Source: Bryobacterales bacterium (lineage in GTDB: Bacteria; Acidobacteriota; Terriglobia; Bryobacterales; Bryobacteraceae). Taken from it: a stretch of DNA of 64,000 nucleotides. Both the position numbers and the translations under genes were made by a program. Position 1 is the first letter of the stretch, and the number at the start of each line of letters is the position of its first letter. Below the pieces are notes generated by a model. The model saw nothing but the letters and a program-made list of their open reading frames with translations, had not been told where the DNA came from and searched no databases. Shown here in pieces: positions 32,046 through 41,972 of this stretch. The DNA lies in NCBI GenBank assembly GCA_016721425.1, contig JADKID010000009.1:434001-498000 (forward strand), written 5' to 3'.

Positions 32046-33947
32046 CTAGTCCCTCCGGGGCACCCCTTTGGGCTTCTCGGCATCGAACAGCCGCTCGTAG
32101 TCCTCCCAGTGAGTGACCATGATCTTCACCTTCCGCCGCAGCTGGCTGACGAGATCCGGCCCCAACTGGCGGATGTTCTCTTCGGCGCTGGTCTTCACCC
32201 GATCGATCAGAATGTCCTGGTTGGCCTCCAATAGATCCGCCAATACCGTGCTGTTGTCCATCTCCCGGCGGCCCACTTCCTTGATGGCCCGCCACTCGGT
32301 GATATCGGTGAGGTGCTCCTGAAACTCCACGGGACGACGTAGCCGGCCGCCCTTCATAAAGTCGAGCAGATACTGGTACTCCAGTGCGTTGCGGCAGTTC
32401 TCCACCAGCAACCCAAACACCTGGATGCGCTTGTCGAGCAGTTCGAGCCGCTGCTTCACTGGCGGGGCGGCGGTGGCCCCCAGAGTCCGGACGGCGCCGC
32501 GAGCGCGGGTCAGATCGCCCTGCATGCGCACCAGCAGATTGCCGGAGACCGCCGTACCGCCCAATCCCTCATATTGGCGCGTGCCCTGGATGTCGCCCAG
32601 GTCGCGGGCGCGCTCCTCCGTTCGCGCCTGAAACTGGAACTTCCGATAGTGCTCGTTCTCTTCCGCCTTCAGCTCCTCTGGAAACGGCACGAACGGCCGG
32701 GTCAGCAGGCGCTGATGAACCGAGCCAATGTAGAAAATGGTGCCGCCGAAATTCAGGATGTCCGCGTCGCGCTGCACACGATGGAGAGCCATCCAGGCGC
32801 CGACCAGCGCGCCGGCGCCGGCCTCGCCAACCCGGCTTGCCGCCACCGAGCGCAGCAACTGCATGCGGGAGACGTCATCGTGCGTGGGATTGCGTGCGAA
32901 CGCGTCGTAGATCTGAAGGTAGAGATCGCTGTCGTACCGGTCCCCAATCAGGTAGAAAAGGCGTGGCGCGCTGGACGCCGCAGCCTGCTCCAACTCCTCC
33001 AGGTAACGCACCGGCAGCGGTATGCCTTGCGCCGGATAGAACGGATAGAAGTAGTCCAGCAGGAAGCCCACCACGGCTTTGTACACCGTGGCGTTCGGCC
33101 CCTCCAGGTTGGCCACCGCCATGCCCGCACCGAGTTTGCCGGCCACCAGATCCGGGGCGGCTTCGCGCACCCACTCGGCGTCAATTTCCAGCGGCCCTGG
33201 GCGCGCATCGGCGGCGCCCGCTTGCAGCGTGCCGAAGAACTCCCGGTAGCGCTGGTGCATCTTGCGGTCGCGGACCAGAGCGCTGCCATTCGGGCCTTGA
33301 TACAGGCCGCCGCTCCAGCTCATACCAGATCCGGAATCGTTGGTGTGCAGCGAGAGGATTTCAATTTCGGGACAGACCGTGAGCAGTTTGCGTATCGACT
33401 CGCGGTAGAGCGCGAGCACCTCCGGATTATCGATCGAGGGAGCGAAACGCGGCACGCGGGAGCGCAGCGGGTGATCCACCTGCGGCCCCCGCCACAGTGG
33501 ATGCGCCTCATAGACAGCCTCTGGCAGCATTTGGGGCTCAAACGTGGTGAAAGCGGCCTTCAGGCCCAGTTTGCGCAACACTTCACAACGCGATCGCAGG
33601 ATGCTGAGCACCGTGCCCGCATAGTCCTTCGGCAGGAACGGCAGCAGCGCGTCGGGCGGCGAGACCTTCAGCAGCCCGACGTTCGATACCGCCCAGGCCG
33701 GATACGGATCGCCCGGCGTATCCATCTGCCACATGGCCCAAGGCAGGTCTTCGGCCGTAAGAACAACATGAGTGGCGCCCGATTGCTTGGCCTGGCGCGC
33801 GAAGCTCTCAAAACTGGCGAGCGAGTCGGAGTGACGGCCGAAAATGACGGTTTTGAAGCGGCTCTGGGCGGCGCCCGCGTCAGGAACCGCGGCAAGCATC
33901 AGCCCGCACAAGAGGATGGGAAGCCGCCAAGTCTGAAATCTGCACAT
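32046..33947 (-). CDS. Large secreted protein of unknown function, possibly hydrolase-like barrel
   Basis: A 633-residue protein with a signal peptide (LPILLCGLMLAAVPDAGA). The N-terminal 350 residues contain segments that look like a TIM-barrel: GATHVVLTAEDLPW, LGLKAAFTTFEPQM, CPEIEILSLHTNDSGSGMSW and PGPLEIDAEWVREAAPD, with conserved-looking acids at strand ends. The C-terminal 250 residues are long amphipathic helices (ELKAEENEHYRKFQFQART, LLDKRIQVFGLLVENC). The arrangement recalls glycosidase-type proteins but no catalytic pair could be assigned. Family not recognised. It is separated from the cytochrome gene by 60 bases. Confidence 0.6.
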   Translation of the reverse strand: MCRFQTWRLPILLCGLMLAAVPDAGAAQSRFKTVIFGRHSDSLASFESFARQAKQSGATHVVLTAEDLPWAMWQMDTPGDPYPAWAVSNVGLLKVSPPDALLPFLPKDYAGTVLSILRSRCEVLRKLGLKAAFTTFEPQMLPEAVYEAHPLWRGPQVDHPLRSRVPRFAPSIDNPEVLALYRESIRKLLTVCPEIEILSLHTNDSGSGMSWSGGLYQGPNGSALVRDRKMHQRYREFFGTLQAGAADARPGPLEIDAEWVREAAPDLVAGKLGAGMAVANLEGPNATVYKAVVGFLLDYFYPFYPAQGIPLPVRYLEELEQAAASSAPRLFYLIGDRYDSDLYLQIYDAFARNPTHDDVSRMQLLRSVAASRVGEAGAGALVGAWMALHRVQRDADILNFGGTIFYIGSVHQRLLTRPFVPFPEELKAEENEHYRKFQFQARTEERARDLGDIQGTRQYEGLGGTAVSGNLLVRMQGDLTRARGAVRTLGATAAPPVKQRLELLDKRIQVFGLLVENCRNALEYQYLLDFMKGGRLRRPVEFQEHLTDITEWRAIKEVGRREMDNSTVLADLLEANQDILIDRVKTSAEENIRQLGPDLVSQLRRKVKIMVTHWEDYERLFDAEKPKGVPRRD

Positions 33948-34110
33948 TGCGTGATTCTACACTGCGACGCTACACGGCACCATCCCGCGGACAATGCCGG
34001 AGCCAGTGGAACTGATGCCCGCGCGCGCCGGGCCGTGATAGCCTGAGTGCGGCTTGGTCTGATGGTGCGGGTCGCCACCGAACGAGGATGACATCAAGGA
34101 GCGCAAGAAC

Positions 34111-35373
<1,263 letters not shown>

Positions 35374-35394
35374 CGGCGCCTGCGCTTCTAGAGC

Positions 35395-36654
35395 CTACAA
35401 CGCGTACTTGCTACGCCACGCGGCCAATTGCTTGGCCAGATCGTCGCGCACCGTGACGAATCCTGGCTCGGCATAACGGTTGTTCCGTTCTCGCGTGTCC
35501 TTCCGCATGTCGTAGAGCTCGTTCGCCGCTTCGCTCTTGCCGCGCACCACCAGCTTGTAGTACTTGTCCCGCACCATTTCCGTATCCCGGAAATGACCGA
35601 ACACCGTGTCGTCCCAGGGCGCCTTCTTCGGCAGCGGCTTGTTCAACACCAAAGGCAGGTAGCTCCGCCCGCAGAGATTACGCCCCGCTGGCGCGTTTAC
35701 GCCGGTCACGTCACAGATCGTCGGCAGGAAATCGTAGAGACTCACCAGTTCCGGCCGCGCCGATTGCACCGGCACTCGACCTGCCCACTGCCAAATCATC
35801 GGCACCTGCACTGCCTCGTCGAACATATTGATCGGGTCCGACGCCAAGCCGTCAGCCCAGAATCCGTGCCGCCCCAACAGCGCACCGCTGTCGGAGGTGA
35901 ACACCAGAATCGTGTCTTCGAAAAGCCCCTTGGCTAGCAGCTTCTTTTGCAGTGCCGGAATCTGATCGTCCAGCGCCGTCACCGCCGCCGCATAGCGCCG
36001 CAGGCTCGCCACCGGATTCTGCAGGAACTCCTTGCCCGCCTTCGCATTCTCCGCCACGGGCTGAATGCCGAAGCTATCGAACGTGACGCTCTTGTACATC
36101 TCCTGGTACTTCGCCGCCGCCCCCTCGGGTGCAGCGCCCGGCCCCGGATAGGCAAGAGTCAGGAAGAACGGCTTGCCTTTGGCTTGTTGATCCAGAAACT
36201 CGCCGCCGGCGCGCGTCACCGCCTCCAGCGAATCTGCCGCGACGTGAGCGAACCCGTGCCCCGGCGCCCCGCCACCGATCCCGAACTTCCCAACATAGGC
36301 GCACTGATATCCGCTGCCGGCCAGCGCGTCCGAAATCAGCACCTCCTTTGCCAGTGAGCCATCCGCGCCCGTCACTCCGTGCTGCGCCGGGGTCCGTCCG
36401 CTGAACAGCGTCGCCCGGCTCACCGCACCGTTCGGTGAGCACGCGTAGTTCTTCACAAACCGCGCGCCCGATAGGGCGATCCGGTCGATCTGCGGAGTCC
36501 GGATCTCCTGGTTGCCGTAGCACCCCAGAGCCCACGACGGCAGGTTCTCGGCGATCACCAGCACCACATTCGGCTTCGGCCCCTCCACTCCCTTCTGCGC
36601 CAGCAGCGGCGCGCCGGCGGCGGCACTCAGAAACGAACGTCTCGTAAAATTCAT
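35395..36654 (-). CDS. Sulfatase-like protein with interrupted active-site motif
   Basis: A 419-residue protein of the alkaline phosphatase/sulfatase superfamily. The start is set at the ATG at 36654, because it opens a Tat-type signal (MNFTRRSFLSAAAGAPLLAQ); the frame is open 15 codons further up. The usual metal pair D-D is E36-N37 in VIAENLPSWALGCYG. The formylglycine motif C-x-P-S-R is split: C72-S-P is followed by N-G-A-V and then S79-R-A-T-L-F-S-G-R. In the second metal site the His of D-H-G is Ser (TSDSGALLGRHG). So it may be non-catalytic or have altered chemistry. The rest of the fold (LRRYAAAVTALDDQIPAL) is normal. Confidence 0.75.
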   Translation of the reverse strand: MNFTRRSFLSAAAGAPLLAQKGVEGPKPNVVLVIAENLPSWALGCYGNQEIRTPQIDRIALSGARFVKNYACSPNGAVSRATLFSGRTPAQHGVTGADGSLAKEVLISDALAGSGYQCAYVGKFGIGGGAPGHGFAHVAADSLEAVTRAGGEFLDQQAKGKPFFLTLAYPGPGAAPEGAAAKYQEMYKSVTFDSFGIQPVAENAKAGKEFLQNPVASLRRYAAAVTALDDQIPALQKKLLAKGLFEDTILVFTSDSGALLGRHGFWADGLASDPINMFDEAVQVPMIWQWAGRVPVQSARPELVSLYDFLPTICDVTGVNAPAGRNLCGRSYLPLVLNKPLPKKAPWDDTVFGHFRDTEMVRDKYYKLVVRGKSEAANELYDMRKDTRERNNRYAEPGFVTVRDDLAKQLAAWRSKYAL

Positions 36655-36682
36655 GGGTCTTTCAGGCTCCAAACTTACCAGC

Positions 36683-37537
36683 CTACAGGACGTCGGCAAA
36701 GCCGCGCTTCAAATGCCGGAAGAAGATCCCCCCGGCCACAAATACCGCCACTGAAATAGCGGCCAGGAGTAGCAGTTCCTGCCAGGACGGCAAATCCGTG
36801 GTCAACAGCCGCTGCCGGTAGCCCTTCACGATGTGCGCCATCGGATTCCAGTGCACCAGAAACCGCATACTCTCCGGGAAACTCGTTTCGTCGATGAAGA
36901 TGGGCGTGAACCAGAACCAGCCGGTCAGCGCCACCAACACCATCTGCGCCGTGTCCCGAAGATAAACCTGCAGGCTCGCGAAGATCCAGCCCATCCCCAC
37001 CGCGAACAGCCCGAGCAGCACCGTGTAGATGGGCAGCAGTAGGATCAAGGCGCTGAATTGCTGGTTCATATACCGCACAGTCGCCACCGCCGCCGCCACC
37101 GCAATCACGTGGCTCCCCAGCGACGACAAAAAGATAGTCACCGGGATGATCTCCGAAGGGAAGACGGTCTTCGTGATCAGGTTCGACTGGTCCAGCAGGC
37201 TCGTCGCCGAACGCTGCACGGTATCCTGAAACAGTAGCCAAGGCAGATACCCGCAGAACAGATACAACGTGTAATTCGTCCCGCCCGCGCCGGCCGGCGG
37301 CGGAATCTTCATGCAGAACTGAAACACAAACACCCAGCTCACCAGCAGCACCAGTGGATGAATGATGGTCCATAACCACCCCGCCGCACTCCCCACAAAC
37401 CTCTGCGTGAAGTCCCGCTTGGCCATCTGATAGATCAGCGAGCGCCGCTCCATCAGAACCCGCAGGAACATCATCCCCGGTAAACGCAGCTCCGCGCGCT
37501 CTGGCGCAGGAGGGGTGGATATGGTGGCTGTGCCCAA
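36683..37537 (-). CDS. ABC-2 type permease for polysaccharide export
   Basis: A 284-residue membrane protein of the TagG/Wzm/KpsM type. An N-terminal cytoplasmic segment leads into RRSLIYQMAKRDFTQRFVGS, then six helices (for example HPLVLLVSWVFVFQF, LFCGYLPWLLFQDTV and TALTG-type WFWFTPIFID). The conserved YLRDTAQMV and NPMAHIVKGYR blocks are present. These proteins form the channel that moves undecaprenyl-linked or lipid-linked glycans such as O-antigen. No ATP-binding partner is next to it in this window; the sulfatase-like gene is downstream and nuoA is divergent. The partner may be off-site. Confidence 0.85.
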   Translation of the reverse strand: MGTATISTPPAPERAELRLPGMMFLRVLMERRSLIYQMAKRDFTQRFVGSAAGWLWTIIHPLVLLVSWVFVFQFCMKIPPPAGAGGTNYTLYLFCGYLPWLLFQDTVQRSATSLLDQSNLITKTVFPSEIIPVTIFLSSLGSHVIAVAAAVATVRYMNQQFSALILLLPIYTVLLGLFAVGMGWIFASLQVYLRDTAQMVLVALTGWFWFTPIFIDETSFPESMRFLVHWNPMAHIVKGYRQRLLTTDLPSWQELLLLAAISVAVFVAGGIFFRHLKRGFADVL

Positions 37538-37610
37538 ACCGCTATTTTATCAGGCTCCGCAATGCGGACGGTCGGGTCCGAATGGGAGCTCACGGTGTTA
37601 TATTGATCGT

Positions 37611-37967
37611 ATGCCCGAAGGGTACCTGCCAATCTTCATCTTTCTGATGGTCGCGATCCTCTTCCCGATCGTCCTCCTGCTGGTCATGCGCTTCATCCGC
37701 CCGCAGGCCCCCTCCGTGACGAAACTCGAAGCCTATGAGTGCGGCATTCAGGCCGCCTCCAACGCCCGCGGACGCTACACAGTCCGCTTTTATATCGTCG
37801 CCATCCTCTTTGTCATCTTCGACGTGGAAACCGTATTCCTCTTCCCCTGGGCCGTGCGCTACAAACAACTTGGCTGGTTCGGAGTCGGTGAAGTCACGGT
37901 CTTTCTCGCCATCCTGGTCGTCGGCTACATTTGGGCCTACAAAAAGGGAGCGCTTGAGTGGGTCTAG
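37611..37967 (+). CDS. nuoA: NADH-quinone oxidoreductase subunit A
   Basis: NuoA is a small membrane subunit of respiratory complex I. The 118-residue product has three helices and the family signature K-L-x-A-Y-E-C-G (KLEAYECGIQ) followed by YTVRFYIVAILFVIFDVETVFLFPW, typical of NuoA. The start is the ATG at 37611; the frame is open upstream without family sequence. Other complex I genes are not nearby: the next gene is a secreted protein that overlaps the 3' end by 10 bases. Complex I needs the partner subunits, so these must be elsewhere. Confidence 0.92.
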   Translation: MPEGYLPIFIFLMVAILFPIVLLLVMRFIRPQAPSVTKLEAYECGIQAASNARGRYTVRFYIVAILFVIFDVETVFLFPWAVRYKQLGWFGVGEVTVFLAILVVGYIWAYKKGALEWV

Positions 37968-39637
37968 TCCGAAGAGTTTCTGCCCCTGCACTTCTTTTGC
38001 TGCTGGGCCTTGCCGGTAGTGTCTCCGCCTCGCCCCGTCTCCGTCTCTCCACCGCGGCCGTTGGACCCATCAACCTCGCCGTCGGCGCCGCCGGTCCGCT
38101 CCAAACCATCGAGGCCTACAACATCGGCGACGGCGACCTCGCGCTAACCGCCACCACCACGGCCCCCTGGCTCAACGTTTCGATTGGCGAGACCGGCAGC
38201 TGCGCTCAGCGCGCCGGCATTTGCACACCCATTCGCCTGGAACTCAATACCCAGGGCCTTCCCAAGGGCGGCCACACCGGTGTCGTTAACATCACCGACC
38301 CCAACGCTCTCGACGCGCCCCAGTTCCTCACCGTCACCGTCCAGGCCGGTGGCGCCGTCCCTGCCCGCATCGAGTACTTCGTTACTCCGGGCGGCACCCA
38401 GGAATACACCATCCGCGCCGGCAATAACTTAAACCTCACGGCCGCCACGGAGGGCCCCGAGTGGCTCTCCCTTCCTGTCGAGGGCATGGGCAGCTTCCGC
38501 TACGACTTTAACTACCGCGTGATCGCCAGCCACCTGCCCGCCATGGCGGAAGGCGACTTCAATGGCACGCTCACCGTCTCCGGGTCGGTGATCCCCGAGG
38601 AGAACGTCGCCATCCCCGTAACCCTCCGCGTCGCCAGCGCCCCCATCTATAACGCCCCGGCCCAGCTTCAGTTCCGCATCGCCGAAGGCGGCCCGGCCTA
38701 CGTTACGGCCGTGGAGCTTCCCAATCGCGGCTACGGCCAGGTCCTCGCCTCCGAGGTTCGTGCAACCACCGATAGCGGAGGAGAGTGGCTCTCCGCCGAG
38801 ATCTTCGCCGACGGTCAGGCTTACCTGGTGCGCATCACGCAAGCCGGGCTCACCCCAGGTGTCTACATGGGCACGCTGACGGTAGTCACCAACGCCGCCA
38901 ACGCGGAGCAACTGATCCCCGTAACCCTCGACGTGATGCCAGCGGCCGCGCCCGCGCTCGATTACTCCACGCTCGCCAATACCCTTCGCGTGAATCCCGC
39001 CTCCGTCATGGCCCCCGGTATGCTCGCCCGCATCCGCGGCATTCAGCTCACGGCCCAGGATCCCGCCAGCGCCGAATCCGCCCCCTGGCCCGATACGCTG
39101 GCCGGCACACGCCTGCTCGTGAACGGCATCGCCGCCCCGCTGGCCGCCGTCAGCCCGGAAGAGATCGCGTTCCAGATCCCGGAAGCCATCGATCCCGGCG
39201 ACGCCATCATTCAAGTGGAGCGCGACGGCCAACCCGGAAACCAGATTCTCGCCAGCGTGGCCTGGCGCGCACCCCGCCTGGAGCTCAGCACTGACTCCTT
39301 CGGCAAAGTGCTCTTCGACGACGGTACGCTGGCCATCCCGGAGGTCTACGGCGGCCGCCCTGCCGTCCCCGGCGACACGGTAACCATCCACCTCATCGGC
39401 CTCGGCCGCACCAATCCAGACTCCGGCACAGCCGATCCTGTCCAGGTCTCCTTCGGCCGCTCCATCTTCACCTCGGGCGCGGTCGTGGATGCCACGCCAA
39501 CCCTTGTACCCGACAACCCCGGCCGCTACATCGTCACAGTCCAGATCCCCGAAAGCGCCCCGCGCGCCGATCGCGTCGATCTCGCCGTCACCGCCGACGG
39601 AGCCACCAGCAACACCGTCCAACTCGCCATTCGATGA
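37958..39637 (+). CDS. Secreted protein with Ig-like repeats and Solibacter-type C-terminal domain
   Basis: A 559-residue protein beginning at a GTG that overlaps nuoA. A signal peptide (LLLLLGLAGSVSA) is followed by repeated beta-domains, each with a W-L motif (TTAPWLNVSIGE, EGPEWLSLPVEG, GGEWLSAEIFAD). This resembles the BACON-type fold. From about residue 345 the sequence follows the Solibacter C-terminal domain (TIGR03437): LRVNPASVMAPGMLARI, LVNGIAAPLAAVSPEEIAFQ and VTIHLIGLGRTNPDSG. This domain is abundant in Solibacter and relatives; its role is unknown but it is on exported proteins. The stop overlaps the alaX start. Confidence 0.85.
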   Translation: MGLVRRVSAPALLLLLGLAGSVSASPRLRLSTAAVGPINLAVGAAGPLQTIEAYNIGDGDLALTATTTAPWLNVSIGETGSCAQRAGICTPIRLELNTQGLPKGGHTGVVNITDPNALDAPQFLTVTVQAGGAVPARIEYFVTPGGTQEYTIRAGNNLNLTAATEGPEWLSLPVEGMGSFRYDFNYRVIASHLPAMAEGDFNGTLTVSGSVIPEENVAIPVTLRVASAPIYNAPAQLQFRIAEGGPAYVTAVELPNRGYGQVLASEVRATTDSGGEWLSAEIFADGQAYLVRITQAGLTPGVYMGTLTVVTNAANAEQLIPVTLDVMPAAAPALDYSTLANTLRVNPASVMAPGMLARIRGIQLTAQDPASAESAPWPDTLAGTRLLVNGIAAPLAAVSPEEIAFQIPEAIDPGDAIIQVERDGQPGNQILASVAWRAPRLELSTDSFGKVLFDDGTLAIPEVYGGRPAVPGDTVTIHLIGLGRTNPDSGTADPVQVSFGRSIFTSGAVVDATPTLVPDNPGRYIVTVQIPESAPRADRVDLAVTADGATSNTVQLAIR

Positions 39638-40803
39638 CAGAACGCCTCTACTACAGCGACTCCTATCTGACGCGCTTCCAGGCCTGCGTCCTGGAGACGT
39701 CCGAACGCGGCCAACGCGTGGTGCTGGATCGCACTGCCTTCTACCCCTCTTCGGGCGGCCAACCCCACGATCTGGGTGAACTCAATGGCATCGGCGTTCT
39801 GGACGTCGTCGATGAAGAGGACCGCATCGTCCATGTGCTCGCCGCGCCTCTCACCGGCACGAGTGTCGAGGGCGTCGTCGCCTGGGATCGCCGCCGAGAC
39901 CATATGCAGCAGCACAGCGGCCAGCATCTGCTCTCGGCCGTGTTCGATCTGCTCTTCCAGGCTCGGACGCTGAGCTTCCACCTGGGCGCCGAATCCGCCA
40001 CCATCGATCTCGACACGCCCATACTCAGCCCCGCCCAACTCCAGGCTGCCGAACTTCACGCCAACCACGTCATCCAGCAGGATCTGCCGCTCGCCGTCTC
40101 GTTTGAGGATGCAGCCCAGGCCGCCGGACTGCGCAAGGAATCCACGCGGGAAGGCACGCTGCGTATCGTCAGCATCGGCGAGCTCGATCGCTCCGCCTGC
40201 GGCGGCACCCATGTCCGTACCACCGGGGAGATTGGCCTGGTTCTTCTGCGCAAAACCGAGAAGATCCGCAACAGCACGCGGGTGGAGTTTCTTTGCGGCC
40301 AGCGCGCCATCACCCGGGCCCGCGCCGATTTCGACGCCCTCTCCCAGATCGCCCGCCAGTTCTCTGCCCCGCTCGACGAGACCCCGGCCCTCGTCACCAC
40401 CCAATTGGAACAGGCCAAAGACGCCGCCAAGTCTCGCCTGAAGCTGGCCATCGAGCTCAACACGCTCCGAGGCCGCGCACTCTACAACCAGACGCCACCC
40501 GATCCTGCCGGCCGTCGCCGCCATGTGGAGAATCGTCCGCAAGGCCCGCTCGACGACGAACTCCGTACCCTCGCTATCGCCTTTTGCTCTCAACCGAATG
40601 CGGTCTTCCTCGCCACGTCCGCCAACCCACCCAGCGCGCTGCTCGCCGTCTCGCCGGACTCCGGTCTGCACGCCGGCAATCTCATGAAGCAAGCCATCCA
40701 AACCGCAGGAGGCAAGGGTGGGGGCAGTGCCCAGCTAGCCCAGGGCAGCCTGCCCGTCGGCGACGGCCATTCCATGTCCATTGAGAAGCTGTTCGATATT
40801 TAG
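39634..40803 (+). CDS. Alanyl-tRNA editing protein (AlaX-type with DHHA1 domain)
   Basis: A 389-residue stand-alone editing enzyme that hydrolyses misacylated tRNA-Ala. The zinc-binding pair is H94-x-x-x-H98 (QQHSGQHLLSAVF) and C189-x-x-x-H193 (SACGGTHVRTTGEIG). The N-terminal TAFYPSSGGQPHDLGEL is the AlaX/AlaRS Hxxx-type editing signature. The C-terminal half has the DHHA1 domain GGKGGGSAQLAQGSLP. The length suits the long AlaX form. It is coupled to the upstream secreted-protein gene by a 4-base overlap, which is unexpected for a housekeeping enzyme. Confidence 0.9.
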   Translation: MTERLYYSDSYLTRFQACVLETSERGQRVVLDRTAFYPSSGGQPHDLGELNGIGVLDVVDEEDRIVHVLAAPLTGTSVEGVVAWDRRRDHMQQHSGQHLLSAVFDLLFQARTLSFHLGAESATIDLDTPILSPAQLQAAELHANHVIQQDLPLAVSFEDAAQAAGLRKESTREGTLRIVSIGELDRSACGGTHVRTTGEIGLVLLRKTEKIRNSTRVEFLCGQRAITRARADFDALSQIARQFSAPLDETPALVTTQLEQAKDAAKSRLKLAIELNTLRGRALYNQTPPDPAGRRRHVENRPQGPLDDELRTLAIAFCSQPNAVFLATSANPPSALLAVSPDSGLHAGNLMKQAIQTAGGKGGGSAQLAQGSLPVGDGHSMSIEKLFDI

Positions 40804-40823
40804 GGTTTCGCCGGGCTTCGTCC

Positions 40824-41903
40824 TCACTTGTATAGTGGCGCCAGCGATAACATCGCCAAGCCGCCCACAAACAGAGCAAGCATGAGGAGAATCAACCCGC
40901 GCACCTTGCTGTCAGCCCCCGCGAACTCCTTCCAGAGCAGCAACCCCCAGAGCGTGCTCACGAGCGTCGCCCCCTGACCGATCGCGTAGCTCACTGCCGG
41001 ACCCACCGTCGCCGACTTCCCCGCACTGGAAGCCACAATGTTGCTTACCATCCCAACCGACCAGATCGCCCCGCCCAGCAACCCCAGCAAGTGCTGCTTC
41101 GTTGTCCCCTTGAAATACTCCATGAAGCCCACCGGTTCGCCCTCCACCGGCAGGTTCATGAAAAACAGATTGAACAGCGGCGTCGAGAGCAGAACGCCCA
41201 CGGCAAAGCAGAAGGTCGCCGCGTACGGCCCCATACCGAGATCGCCTCGCTTGCTCAGTTCTACCAGCGGATAGAACAGTCCCATCAGAATGCCGCTCAC
41301 CACGCTGATGACGATCCCCTTGACCGGGGAGGGACCCCGCTTGTTCAGCATGGCGCGGTTTCCAGCGGCAACCGCCGGCGCCGCCGCCCGTGCCTTGCTC
41401 TTGGCATACGCCGAATGCGCCATCGCAGTTACGATGATCGCGACAAGGATGACGCTTGCCCCGCCAAACAACAGCGTTGGACTCCCCGAGGGCTTCAGCA
41501 TGTAGTTCAGAAGTGTACCCACGATCAGTGCGATCCCGATGCCCACCGGAAACGCCACGGACAATCCCGCGATCGCAATCGCCGCCACCAGCAGCAGGTT
41601 CGCCAGGTTGAAGATCACCCCGCCCGCCGCCGCATATGCCATAGACCTCTTTGAGCCGATCGCCATGTTGTCCAGGAAGGAGAAGGCCGGCGTCGCCGAG
41701 TCAACAACCGTCTCCATCTCGTACGAACCAAACGTCAGCGCCGCGATCAGCGCCGCCAGGAAGAGTCCCAACGTATAGTCGAAGTAGAATAGCTCGAAAC
41801 GCCACTTGCCGCTCATCTTCATCGTGTTGGCCCACGAACCCCAACAGAGCATCGTCAGCACGGTGAGCCCGAGCGCTACAGCATAGGTGGTCGGAATCAT
41901 CAT
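40824..41903 (-). CDS. GRP-family sugar transporter
   Basis: A 359-residue membrane protein with ten predicted helices in two repeats. The family features are ALGLTVLTMLCWGSWANTMK at the N-terminus, VAFPVGIGIALIVGTLLNY, and GVVSGILMGLFYPLVELSKR-like ISVVSGILMGLFYPLV. These match glucose/rhamnose uptake permeases (GRP/RhaT-like in the DMT superfamily). Uptake of a sugar by proton symport is likely, but the substrate is not visible. It is transcribed convergently with alaX and divergently from the TPR protein gene. Confidence 0.8.
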   Translation of the reverse strand: MMIPTTYAVALGLTVLTMLCWGSWANTMKMSGKWRFELFYFDYTLGLFLAALIAALTFGSYEMETVVDSATPAFSFLDNMAIGSKRSMAYAAAGGVIFNLANLLLVAAIAIAGLSVAFPVGIGIALIVGTLLNYMLKPSGSPTLLFGGASVILVAIIVTAMAHSAYAKSKARAAAPAVAAGNRAMLNKRGPSPVKGIVISVVSGILMGLFYPLVELSKRGDLGMGPYAATFCFAVGVLLSTPLFNLFFMNLPVEGEPVGFMEYFKGTTKQHLLGLLGGAIWSVGMVSNIVASSAGKSATVGPAVSYAIGQGATLVSTLWGLLLWKEFAGADSKVRGLILLMLALFVGGLAMLSLAPLYK

Positions 41904-41972
41904 AAAATTGTGTTCGCCTCGACGAAGTAACCCAAACTCAGTACTATATTACACACGGAACCGGGAGTCTCC

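Noticed and set aside
38429..39622. Minus-strand frame of 397 residues opposite the Solibacter-type secreted protein
   Set aside because: Glycine-rich shadow; the plus-strand protein has a signal peptide and a recognised C-terminal domain.
41904..41972. TACTATATT as a promoter for the TPR gene
   Set aside because: An AT-rich -10-like stretch exists near 41942-41950, but no -35 box lies at the right distance.
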